NCBI GenBank assembly: GCA_005408345.1
Contig: SEMN01000058.1
Span: 1,095,001-1,159,000 of the forward strand
Direction of reading: 5' to 3'
Length of the DNA: 64,000 bases
Source: Macquaria australasica
Lineage: Eukaryota; Chordata; Actinopteri; Centrarchiformes; Percichthyidae
Of the stretch, positions 35,561 to 47,489 are shown in pieces. Under the pieces are notes generated by a model. The model was given only the letters and a program-made list of their open reading frames with translations. It ran no database searches and was not told the origin of the DNA. The position numbers and the translations under genes were made by a program. Within the stretch, counting starts at the first letter, position 1; the number at the start of each line of letters is the position of its first letter.

Positions 35561-38500
35561 CACTTCAGTGTTATCACAAAATTGGCTGCCTGCACCATAA
35601 GTGCCACTGAATGAATATTCCACCACTATTGAAAAACTTTTAGCTGTGAACATTTGGGCTCAGCCCTTCCATTTGTTGCTTGCAGCTATGGTGTATTTCT
35701 CTCTCTGTTTTTTATGTTTTTTTGTTTTTGAGAATACATTTTGTTGGTGAGTGCAGCTCTCTGTTAGCAGGGCAGTCACTTACTGAGAGACTGTTAAATT
35801 TTGATTCATCATTTCCTGTGGGTGGAGAAGTGTCCACTGCCAAACACAGAATTTCTTTTGAATAAAAAAGGGTAAATCTATTGGTCTCAGCGGGAAAGAG
35901 ACATTCTGCATTACAGTGATATTTTGTCAGTTAGGCCACTAACTCAAGTCTATGCTTAAAAAACATTGTGATGCTTTTGTCAAATAGAGAGTATGTGGAA
36001 TTATAGACAGGAAATAAAGCTAATTCTTGAGAAGCCATTTGAAATATGCAAACTAAGAAAATATTTGACTCAGATCTCTCGAGCTGCAGCAGACAGTTCC
36101 TTTTTTCTATGTGTAATTTGGTTGCATGTACCTTTGTTTGTATTGATGTTTGCATTAATATTAATTTCTCTGAGAATTAAGACGGTATAATTGAGAAATG
36201 TTTTCACAAGTTCTTTCACACACTGACACGTACAGTGCACTCGCATTAACTCACAGCTTACAATGGGCCATGCAGAGTAACACTCATTAATGCCATTAAA
36301 TGAGATAGTCATCCCTGATTAGCTGAACTACACACATAAAACATGCCCTTTGAGCTACTTTGTGATACTGAACCATTATCAGTGTTTCTACAATCTATTA
36401 CTGGAGCTTTTTCTTCAAATATAGCCATGAATCCCATCAGACTGTTAATTATATTACTTTCAGGCTGCCAGTGTTCATTAGATACCTTATTTAAATATGC
36501 ATATTCAATATACACACTTAAATTCAGGCAAGAATGTGATTATTATGGAAAGATTTTAAAAGGTTTGAGAAAAAATGTGCCTCAACATGTGATTCATACA
36601 TTGACTCTTGTGTTTTTAATTACAGCCAAAATTACAGCATTTCACGTATTAATGGAAGGTTCCCGTACACCGAGTGAGGTCTATTGTTAGAAACGTGGGG
36701 TGAGAGTGATGGGCTGGAAGTAGAAGCTCAATTGTCCTTTTGTTGATTTCAATGACCTCTGCAGGGGTTCATTCACGTCTAATCAATTCCCCGATCAGAG
36801 CGAGCTGAGCTCAGAATAACCTCTGCAACCACATCTCAGGCCCTCCCGTTCCTTCATACAGATGCCAATATAAATAAATGCTCACTGAGATCAGTGTAAT
36901 AGACTGCTGCTGACTTTAGTGTGCTGTAACTTTATGAGATACTTGCACAGTATAACGAGGACTACTTCATGCTACAGCTATGCTATTCAAACAACAGTAC
37001 ATTAACATATAATCTATAAAAGAAGGAACATATTTGAGCTGAATACATACCAATACATAATTAGATAATAAAACATGCTCACATCTTTGCTTAAACTCTC
37101 TGTCCTCACATAACATTGCAGTGTATATTAAAGTGTAACTACGTCCTCAAATTCAGCTAGAACCCTCTCTCCCAGCATATTTTAAAAATGCAATGAGTGA
37201 GGGAACAACGACTGTAGGAGGCGTGGCCTCGTGGCTGCGTAGTGTGTGGGTCAGGGGACACAGAGGAGACTGACTGACACTGATTAGAGTCTATTTTAAT
37301 ATAAATTTCATGACGTAGATAAGTCCCAGCCGGTTGACTCTATGTCAGCATTGTCCTTGCAAGGTTCAGGGCTGATTTAAAACAGTAGATGGCGTTTTGA
37401 GCCATTTTCAACCCATGAAATACTGATTTTTATAGATTTGATAAGAAATGTCTATTAACACCAGCAATGATGTGTTCCATCACAGTACAGTCATATCATT
37501 TAGTTTACAGCTCGAAAAACACGTTTAAGTGTGCACTACCTCTTTAAAGACAACTTTAGATAATAAGTTAATGTTAACCACAATATTTGTAGTATATGTT
37601 ATTAAAGATGCAATGATTATGTCACAATAACAGGAAACTTTTCTCTTTTCATTTGTTAGATACAGAACAGCTGGCTTGAGTTCAGGGTCCTGCTCAGTCG
37701 TACTTCAGTGGGGCAGATGTTTGCCGAAGTGAAGAAAAGGACGTGTCTTTGCTCCTAAAAAACCTTAGATCCTGATGAAAATGTATAAAAGACTAAACAT
37801 CAACTATGCTTTGAACCTTTAGACATTTGAAATGATGGGATGGGAAGTCGCTTAATGGAGTGTTTGATGGATTTTAATGAGCTACCATACAACGCACTTC
37901 ATCATCACAGTTCTTGCAAACAGATATGATGGTAAACATTATAATGTGCAGCAAAGAAAGTACTGTACATATAAACACTCATAAATACTGTATATGAATG
38001 TGTATATGTGTGTGTGTGTTTGGTGTAAGGTCAGGATTTACTGTCACCTGTGTGTGCAGGCAGGACTTTTCCTCTGCTGTTGACGCTGATGTAGTGCCAC
38101 CCATAGACAGGTCAATATATTACATCTTCACACTCAGTCTGTGTGAGTGGAGATGGTAATCACACAGATACCAGACTGAGGAATTAGCAGCAGCACTTTG
38201 TTTGCAAGCTGCCTGGAATGGAGGGTGCAACACAAGTGACTGCAATCACCACACCGTGTGAAACAGTAATGAACAAAATCCAATGCATTTAACTGACACA
38301 AGGGCTGACAGGTAGTGGTAATGCTCTATAATGATTTTTCAATAGAGGTACATTTAGGCTTTGGGACAAGTATTTTCATAGCACTATATAACTTATGGTA
38401 GGAATGTTACGGTTTAGAAATCACAAATCTGCTCAAACGTCAGCAGATTATGCCGTCATTACTCTGTCACTTGTGTGAAAGCATCCGTCAAGGGTGATCC

Positions 38501-39576
38501 TTGGATTTGACCCTCAGTGGAGTTCATAACCTTTGCACATGTTGTTCTTGTGTGTTCGCCTAATCTGGTTTCACGCAAGTTGCTGAGGAGTGACCTATTG
38601 TTGGATCTGATAAAGACTTGTTTGCATCAGCATACAAAATTAAATGATAAACATGAGGCCACAGTATTCAGATAAAAACATTTTTTTGAATTGCTGCTAT
38701 CCCAGTTGTTGGTTGACTTATTGTTTTTATAAAATGCAGCACATCTATGCAATAAAATCTATCAGTTTTCTTTTCAACAAACAAAACATGAACACAGTGC
38801 CTTTATTTACATTTGCTCCCATGCATCACTATACTGCATATTATAGCTCTGAAAGAATAAACACATCTTGAACTAGGGAATAGGTGGAGAAGAATATCCT
38901 CACCTATCTATCAGTGGCCTAGCAAATGAGCTAAATTCCCAAAATGTTGTAGTATGCCTTTACACATCACAGAATTATTAGTTAGTTATTGGTTAGTCAC
39001 GCCTGGAGAATACTAGAGAATAAAATGGTGTCATATTAGAGCAAAAGCTTCCTGCCATGCACAGATTTCTGCACCAGTGACCTCAGGAGCAGCCTGTTCC
39101 CAGCCGGATAGTGTCTGTTTAGCATGTATTGTGTTGAACAACATACCTAAACAAATGTCCACCAGGTAGTATAGTTTCCTAAAACATACATATTTATAGT
39201 CAATTGTCTGCACTCCCTCCATAGTGGCTGTGGATTGATCTGTTCCTGCAGTAATAGGGGGAGCATTCACTGTCAGCCTGCAGCCTGTCTGTGGGTTCCA
39301 CCACATTGGTTTTGCTTGATGGTAGATGTCAGTGAGACCACAGGACAAAATAGTTTTGAATGAATGCTGGCAAATTGAATTCCTTCCCCGTTTGTTGGAT
39401 GCCGCTGTAAATGGATGCTTATTGACAACCGTACTGTGGAGGCCAAAATGACCAATGCTGAACATCACAGATCGATAATATTAACTGAGACGTCCCTGCA
39501 ACGAGTCTATGTGAATAATCAATAGGAGAAAAAAAGCAAATATGAACAAAAAAGTACATGTAATATGAGATGTGAT

Positions 39577-39598
39577 TTTTTATTTTATTTTATTTTAT
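39577..39598. repeat. (TTTTA)4 simple repeat
   Basis: Four pentanucleotide units after a short T-run. Confidence 0.85.
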
Positions 39599-40036
39599 GG
39601 GCTCTATTCACTGAGTTGCAGGATGATCTTCCATATGTACTCCAGTGACCAGTAGTGGTTCTCTCACCTTGTTTAATAAGTACTCTTAGTTCACCTATTT
39701 GTCTTTGTCATCTCAGCGACATTGTCCATCGATCAATAACCATGGAGCAAAGTAGTCAACATGAATAATGTGCTAAATTAGGATCTTTAGCAGTTATCGA
39801 TTATGAATTTGCCCCTGCCCTTGAACTCCCTCACAGCGCTTAACTGGATTATATGCAAAGAGAGCTTTATGTCCTTTTATCACAACAAGAGAACCGTACA
39901 GTATAGGTCAGGCTCTATGGCATTCCATCTATTTTCGGTATTGCAGATTGCGTGCATGTCTTCACAGTGAGGCATCCTTAAGCACTGCCCTTTAAAAATG
40001 GGGAGGCGAGTAAAGCATACAAAGCTGCTGTGATTA

Positions 40037-40204
40037 TCTCCATCCTTTACCCTGGTGGTGGATGTGATACAGCGTGCCAAAGAGAAGGGCCTGATCAGCC
40101 CAGAACATTTTGTAGAAAACCGGCTTTGCAGCAATCATGGCATGAAGCTCTGGCAAAATGTGGCCAGAGACATGCAGTCGGAAATTATGTCTCTGTCTCC
40201 CAGG
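40037..40204 (+). other. Coding-like block of unknown nature
   Basis: From 40037 one plus-strand frame stays open for about 55 codons, with a coding-like pattern of G/C at third positions. It reads FTLVVDVIQRAKEKGLIS, then PEHFVENRLCSNHGMKLW, then QNVARDMQSEIMSLSPR. It stops at AGG|GTAAAC, a good splice donor. A TGA lies just upstream in frame. The only AG before the block that could act as acceptor is at 40071-40072, giving a 132-base, phase-0 exon with a weak pyrimidine tract. I do not recognise the protein. A conserved non-coding element or a chance frame are the alternatives. Confidence 0.25.
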
Positions 40205-40579
40205 GTAAACAAGCCAGCACACATTCATTAAAGAGCTCTCGACTGGACCTCAAATGTGTATTGACCAGCTGGGGACAAATGGGAACCATTTCCCACTATG
40301 AATTGAAGCCATTTGTTACAGTTTAGGATTGATTCTTTGTCATGGCAACCACCAGTGTATGGTCATGAAACAAGAAATTGTATTATCTCAACTGAAATTG
40401 ATTTAAGAAAAAAGAAATTGGTCGTGTTTTGACAGAGTGAATGGCCTCATCATGATGTGACACAGAATACATGAAGGTCTGTGTCTGTGTGCCAAAAAGT
40501 GAGTAAATGTTGACATTATCACTCAATGCATTTCAAGGGATTCATCACCTATCCTGAACCCACAGTCCTTTCCCAGTTA

Positions 40580-40605
40580 TTTTATTTATTTATTTATTTA
40601 TTTTT
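40580..40605. repeat. (TTTA)n simple repeat
   Basis: Five to six tandem TTTA units and a T-run. Confidence 0.85.
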
Positions 40606-43600
40606 ACCACATATTGTATTCATCCTATTCAGAAATATTTTGTCTATTCCCGAAAACTGCATATTTTTAGAAGACTCAATAACAGCAAACAGCACAGTTT
40701 GCTGAAGCAGACCAAGTTTCTTACCCAAAATAAAATAAGGTTATTTTGACCTAGTGTTAGACACAACAAGCTCAAGTTTTACTTAAAAACAAAAGTCACA
40801 AATCTATTGTTAGTTGCACAAAACCATGTGCACATGTCATTCAAAACTGCAAAAGGTACACATATTATTAACAATAACAAATAGTGACATGTAAATTTAA
40901 AAAGAGCTAGAGTAGATTGTAACAGTTCACAACCATGACATATTTTAGTTTGGGTATATTACCCAACAATAATATAAAAATAATATACATAAAATATAAA
41001 TAATAATATTAATACATGGGTCAAAACAACCCTTTGTCTAAGGCGGTTTTCTACCCATGTGCACTGGGTAAAGTTAACAGAGTATTATGTTGGTGCTATA
41101 TTGATGCACATTGGATTAACTTTGACTCAGCGAACACTGAGACTGCTGCAAAAATGTTTAACTGAAATTTTGAGAAATTAAGTCTGTAAAGGCGATTAAA
41201 TTTAGCTGATTTATTTTACTATTTATTCTCTTCCACAGTTGCCTAGTGAGAGGAAACTTTTTAATATGTTAGTGATTTGATGATAAGAATAAGGTATTGA
41301 AACTGATGCCTGATATGTAGATATATTCAATACACTGGGTGTTCTTGATTTTTTTTAGACAACGTATAGAGTACATTAATCCCAATTTCTGCTGAAAATA
41401 AGCACATTTCAATGTGACAGGGTCCTTGGTGTCAGATTAAAATAGTTCTATCATATCACAATATTCATACATGAATGCATTAAAAGAATCTACTGAAGCT
41501 ATAAATACACAAGTATGCATATAGTGTTTGATGTTTTCATGGAAGCTGTGACAAAAAACAGATGTTCCCAGCCCAATTGCCGTCTTACTGGAACAGACCA
41601 AATACAAGGAGCCTAAATCCATGTTAAATTTTAGTAATAAGGGTGAGTGCTTTTTTTAGAAGGGATGCGTGGGATGTAGCAAACGTCCCGTTTCCCCAGC
41701 ATTTCCAAAGACAAAACCTGCGCAACCCATCAGGAGAGAATACTGGTGAAGAGGTGTTACTGTATTTCTGACAAGGTGCCAAAACCGAATCCCTGCAAAG
41801 CACAGGTCTAAACATAAACAACCTTTCCTCTGACAGTTTTCTTCTTTCTTTTTGCACCTAAATTTATTTTTGATGTTAATGTGACTGGAATGGAGTAATG
41901 CTAAATTGTGAAGCCTGACACATGAAATAATTATCAGAAAATTCACTTTGTTTTAAAATAAGGTGTATATTGACCCTTGAACCTTATATTGAACTCCACT
42001 AGAGGGCAGTTAACATGTTCCAGATTGTATACAATAGGTTTTTCAGGTAGTTATTGATCTTGTTGCTGATGTAGAGGTCTCAGAAACTCATGTATAAAAT
42101 ATGATACAAGTTATAGTTATAAGAATCCCTAAAAATTAAGCAGTCGTTAGCATGACCACACTTGAGCCCAGACAAAGCATTGGGTATGAATAAACCAAGA
42201 TACATAAAATACTGTAATGTAAAGTGCTGTGTGACTTTGTGATTGTGTAAAGCAAAAATACATTTGTTATAAAACATGCCCTTAACAGTACAATTCAGAT
42301 TCCTGCAGTAGAAATGATTTTTCCTCTTTCTTCTGATTCATTAGGTTTTGCTATACTCCTTTCTGTTGCTGGTGTGGTGCACAACGGAAACTAAGGGATC
42401 ATTTCTGGGGCCCCTGGGGACCCAGAATTGAGGCGATCTCAGCTGGAGCCATAAATGCAACGTGTGCAACGGTCTCCTCCTTCAATACCCCGGACAGAGT
42501 TATCCAACAAAGCAACACTGACACGGAATCAGTATTACATTTAACTCTGGTTTGAGAAGCCATTACCTTGGCACAGACTAGACAGCTTTATTTAATCTAC
42601 AAGCTGCCAGCTCCGTCCCCTTCCCAGACTGGCACAGCAGGTGCTTGTTCATTCAATCTGTAGGAGCTGGCATGAGTCGGGGAATTTGATTATATCTGGA
42701 GGCCTGAAAAACCTGGCAAAGAGCAAAGTTCAAACTGATGCCTATCTGCACAAGTACTGTGTAATCAGTGTTTTGGTTCTCTGTTGCGCTGCATAAATTA
42801 CACTGTGTGTGGAGAAATTTGTGGTAAAAGGTGTAGAGCTTTAGTCTGGGAATAATTGAGATGAATATTTGTTTCAGGCAAGAAGAAAAAAAAAGAAAGA
42901 CACACAATTCTTCATTGTAATTCCTTTTCTTTATTTATTCGCTCTGCACCTCCTCTCCCTAGCAAGTTGTGCAGGAGCCAGATATATGTAGGTTATTCCA
43001 GTGTTGACAGGCCTCCGCAGCCAATGAATAACATAGATCTTATCTTTGCAATCCACCAGTCACATCTGACCGTTCACCTTGCGGATACAAGTGGCATTTT
43101 TATTTTTCAGATTTAAACAGGTGTAAAATGTGAAGGTGTCAGAAAGCGCATGTACAGCATGTATGGTGGGTCAGAGGTCAGTAAGATGTGTGTGCTTTCT
43201 GGGATTTGGGGATAAGGGAGCACATCCAGGCTAGAGGGTTTAAATCCCAACAAAAAGAGATGCCAGAAATGCAGCGTCAGAGTCAGGCAGCGAGCTTCAC
43301 TACAGATTAGATGGGATTGTGGTCATTCTGACCTGTGCTTTCAACCCAAAGGTGTACACATACAAAGATTAAATCCACACAGGCTTACACACTGTACAGT
43401 ATGATTTAAAGTGATACTCAAAGGCACAGAGCTATTAAATATTTTAATGACCCTTAATCCTCCTGAAAAAGCTTCTGTCGTATTTGTTTTCTGAACTCAT
43501 ATTCATAAATTCATATTCTAAGTGCAACAAGGTTAAGGGTTTTACTATTGTATTAACAACATCAAGCTGAGGCATCAAGGTCACTAAATAGTCGGCATTT

Positions 43601-46505
43601 TAAGTGAGAGATTTAGCATTAAGCAGAGAATTTGCTCATTAGTTAGCGAGTTAGCATTCCATTTAGAGAGAGACCCACACACACATATGCACAGACAAAT
43701 ACAATGAATATTTTTAGACACTTTTGGTTTTATACAGCCCGATATTCTGATTCATGTGTCCTCACAGCATTGCCAATGTGGTCCCATTTCTGTGATAGAC
43801 AGAATATAAATTGAAAATTTATATTGTCTTCTCCTTTAGATCCTGATTTGTGAAAAGAGACGTTTCTTTGTGACTCTTGAAGAAAAAAAAAAAAATGACT
43901 AGAATGTGCTGGTGTCATTTGAGTTTTTGTATTCTTCCCCCTGAATAAACATCTTCGGTCCCCACTGCTCAGCATTTGTTCTAGGATTTTAGCTGGTGTA
44001 AGGCAGCAAAGACGATGCCCAATGAGTTGCCCTTCTTATACCATTACAGGTCATGTCTCTTCTCATTCTGTTCACACTAACAAATTAGACCGCCCTGACA
44101 CAGTAAATAGACATAATAAGGGCTGTTTGTTTTTTAGCGTCCTCTTCTAGACAAAGTCACGGCAGCTAAATGTTTGTTGTAGCTATAAGGTATTTCTCTG
44201 CAGACTATGCCTGAGGTCTGCTTAGTTTGGGCTGTAATTACTCTGTTCTATATTTCATGCTTGTTGGTTCTGCATACAATAGATGCTGATCACTGAGCCA
44301 CTGCACATTTCCTAGAGCTGTAATTGAATAGTGAAAGGGAGAAGCAGAGAGCAGAGGGGCTGTGACTGTAACGTACTGCAGATGGCAGTAGTTGAACAGG
44401 CATACGCAGGTGAGCTGTGTTCTGCTTTTTTGTCTCGAATGTTAACTCCTCCACAGGTGACAGATGAGAACATAGAGCTTCCCCAACAGTGCAGTAGTAC
44501 TTTTAATCTAGTTCAGATTTATGATGTCAACAGAGGGAAAATTCTCCCTTGCTTCTTGTCTGAGATGAAGTGGAATGTGTGCACAGACATTAAATAAAGA
44601 GGAGGGTGTTTTGGTAGGTGATAGAAAAAAGAGGGTTTGCCTCATATTCACCGAAGTGAATGCCCCGTGTGATTTATCCCACAACCTTTTAGAAGTCTGA
44701 CTGAGGGAAGGCATGAGGTGAACTGATAACCAAGCACTACATCAGACAGGAAGGAATTGAAAGACAAAGTGTAAATTGCAGCAACTCCAGGAGAGATGAA
44801 AGGCAGAGCTGAAGAAAGTTCAAATTGGAACTTAAAACAGGGCATAAAAAAAAAAAAAAGATGATGAACAGCCAATATAGATTGACTCTATCTAGTGGCT
44901 CATTCAACATGTACACCCTGTGGCTGGGTGTCTCATTTCCATAAAAGTCTAGGCCTTCATCTGACAAGAGAAAAAAAAAACACTTGCTGCAGCTTCAAGA
45001 GAACACAAAGCATGAAGAATATTGCATCACGCCCTTGTCCTGCAGACACTCCTATGTGGTTACACATGACATATCCATTCACGCATTAATGTGCTGAATA
45101 AGGACAGTTCCGTAAAGCATCTAACCACATGCAGTAAATCACAGTACGGCTGCAGTGCAAGGCAAAGCCAATTAAGTGCTTATTTCTAAGGTAGAAATGA
45201 GGAGCCAATCAGCCAAGTCAACGCTGGCCACAAATGAGGGGTCACCCTAAATAAAAAGACGCGTTCTTAAAAGCGTCAGGGGAGCCAGAGCATGAAAGAT
45301 TTATATGGGGGACCGAGCCGAAGATTTACAGTGCTGTCTTGACTCAAAGTTTGTCCATCCTGTCAAATGCTGCACAGCTAAATCCGTCACGGTGAAACAT
45401 CCCCACATCATACTGCCAAGACCAATTGTTTGTTGCGTCTCGGAGATCAGAGCATGACCTTAATGATCTGGGCAACATTGAGTGTTGGATTACCAAGTTA
45501 CTTGAGCCAGCCACTGAAAGGCATGCTGCATGTTATATTTTGATTGTGTGGGCAGGAGCTGATACCCCCTCTGCCCTCCCCTCGTGGAACCTGACGCCAG
45601 CAGCAGGGCACTCTGGGGAGGCTTCAGCAGGACGAGGAATTCAGCCAAATAGCAACGCCACACAGCTCTGCAATTTGTCTTCCTCCTCCTCTGGACACAC
45701 CTCATGAAAACAAATGAACTCTCACCTTTGTTGCTACAGCCAGGAAGCGCGTAACATTGTTAGAGGCAACAATTCATTGTAGGATGCTGGGGTTGTTATG
45801 GGTTCTTGAGCACCGCTCCCTTAGGGGCGGATCCAGACTTCTGTACACTTGTGGTTGGAATCCACTAAAATTGGATGAGGTGAAAAAAATAAATAAAAGT
45901 GAATGATACTTAGTGACCCCTGATGTCCAGTGATGTTAGGCCTTCAGGGTTTGTGGGCTACATAAAAGACAGTAACAGAAAGCAAGTGTTGGAAATGCAC
46001 TTGAGGGTCGGAGGCCAGATGCTGCATAAGCACTCCTGCTGCACAAAGATCATAAAGCACTGGGTGGCCTATTGATTTCACAGTCTTCATCAGTGTTTCC
46101 ATGTGGCCAGTGGCCGAAACACTGCGGGATAGACATGTCTGTCATCTTTATGTGTGCATTTACAGCGCCCAAGAGAAACTATGAGTGTTAGGGCTTCATC
46201 TATTTATTTCTGTCAACTGAGTAAAAAAGTGTCATTTTTGTTTGTGTTTTCCTCATTTACAACAGTGATTTACAAGAGCTTTCTTTCCATGTTCACCAGC
46301 AGCACAATATAGTGGAATCAATATCCTGTGGTTGAATTGTTGTAAATCAATTTCCAGTATACTGTACTGTACATGAGAACAAAGCATGAGTGAAGCTACA
46401 AAAGCTTTGTTGTTTAAAGGATATTACAAGTTGGGTCTTACTACCGTGGCTGTGGTCATCGTCTCTGTCATGATAATATTGTACTCACCAAAGTGAGATC
46501 GGGGG

Positions 46506-46530
46506 GTTTCTTGCCAACGAGGCAAGAAAC
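46506..46530. repeat. 10-bp perfect inverted repeat, 5-base loop
   Basis: GTTTCTTGCC, loop AACGA, GGCAAGAAAC. The arms are exact complements. No open frame or repeat boundary was seen next to it. Confidence 0.8.
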
Positions 46531-47063
46531 ACGAGAACGACAACACATGATATAAACCAGGTAAGCTCGAAGTGAGAGCATGTGTGATGTTGATGATAAT
46601 CCTTTATCAACTGCGAGCACACAAGCACAGTAAGTAGGGTATGGTAGGTGTCGGTCTGTAAATTGTGATGGAAGTTTAGGTCATTTTACTGTTTGCCTTT
46701 GTGTTCTCTTCTAAATAAGTTTGCAAAACTTCTTTTTTTTACTACTGGTGTTTGTTGGCCTCTTGGACTTCTTAGCAATGTCACAGGGCTGGTTTGTTGT
46801 TGCTGTTTTAGTGATTTAATGGCCGGCAGAGTCTGTTTTTAATTCCGCCAGTACAGTTCACTGACTGAGTCACTAGCTTAGCTTGTAGTAAAAACAGGCC
46901 ATAATGAGGGGAAAGATAAGGCATAGCCGGAACACAGGTAGTTTGTTAAGTCCCCTGCAAAACTCAAAACATTGCAAAAATGAGCAGTCCTCAAATCTGC
47001 TGCCACCAGTGTGAAGCTGGTTAGTCTTTACTGTTAACACAAACTACTTACTGTATTACGACT

Positions 47064-47170
47064 CTTTTTATAAAGGTCTAGACCTGCTCTATGTGAAAAA
47101 GTGCCCTGAGATAACTTTGTTATGATATGGCGCTATATAAATAAAACGGAATTGAAACTGAATTGAACTG
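47064..47170 (+). mobile_element. 3' end of a LINE or SINE with (AATTGA)n tail
   Basis: The sequence reads 'ggtctagacctgctctatgtg', 'aaaagtgccctgagataact', 'atggcgctatataaataaaa', then cggaattgaaactgaattga. The 'gcgctatataaataaaattgaattgaattg' ending is a very common retroposon 3' tail in teleosts. The upstream limit is unclear and no coding part is seen. Confidence 0.5.
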
Positions 47171-47442
47171 ACTACGTTCAGGACGTGGGGAAATGTAAAA
47201 GCCAGGGCACAGCTTCGTCAGAGTAACTTGGTCCACTTTAAAGTAAAAGTATGTAACTTTTGCTCAAAAGCAGCCATTGCAGGATAATGGTGAATGTGAA
47301 AACATAGTGTAACAGAAGCATCAAGTAGAGATGAGTCTAATCTATCCAAAGTTTGCTAACATTAGCCAACATAAGCTACTGGTTATGCCTGACCAAGTAA
47401 GACCGTAGCATCAGCACCCCCTGAATGTATTGAATTGAGCAA

Positions 47443-47486
47443 GGGTGGGTTTTATTGCTTATAACTTAAAGCAATAAAACCCACCC
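47443..47486. repeat. 18-bp perfect inverted repeat, 8-base loop
   Basis: The left arm GGGTGGGTTTTATTGCTT (47443-47460) and right arm AAGCAATAAAACCCACCC (47469-47486) are exact complements around the loop ATAACTTA. The stem would form as a hairpin from either strand. It lies at the right edge of a repeat-like stretch ('ctaacattagccaacataagc', 47355-47380). Confidence 0.9.
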
Positions 47487-47489
47487 ATA

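Larger units (their letters stand above)
35157..47060. other. Intergenic stretch, no gene established
   Basis: I see no gene I can name. Simple repeats at 39577 and 40580, an old repeat at 35461 and a coding-like block at 40037-40204 are listed separately. Several GC-richer, complex blocks (for example 36700-36860, 42370-42660, 45120-45340) could be conserved non-coding sequence. That cannot be judged from one genome. Confidence 0.5.

Noticed and set aside
36343..36690. 115-codon plus-strand open frame with hydrophobic stretches
   Set aside because: AT-rich chance frame. The hydrophobic residues follow from T-rich codons.
39031..39468. 145-codon minus-strand open frame
   Set aside because: No domain or family resemblance, odd composition, no splice context or neighbours. 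Length alone is compatible with chance in 64 kb.
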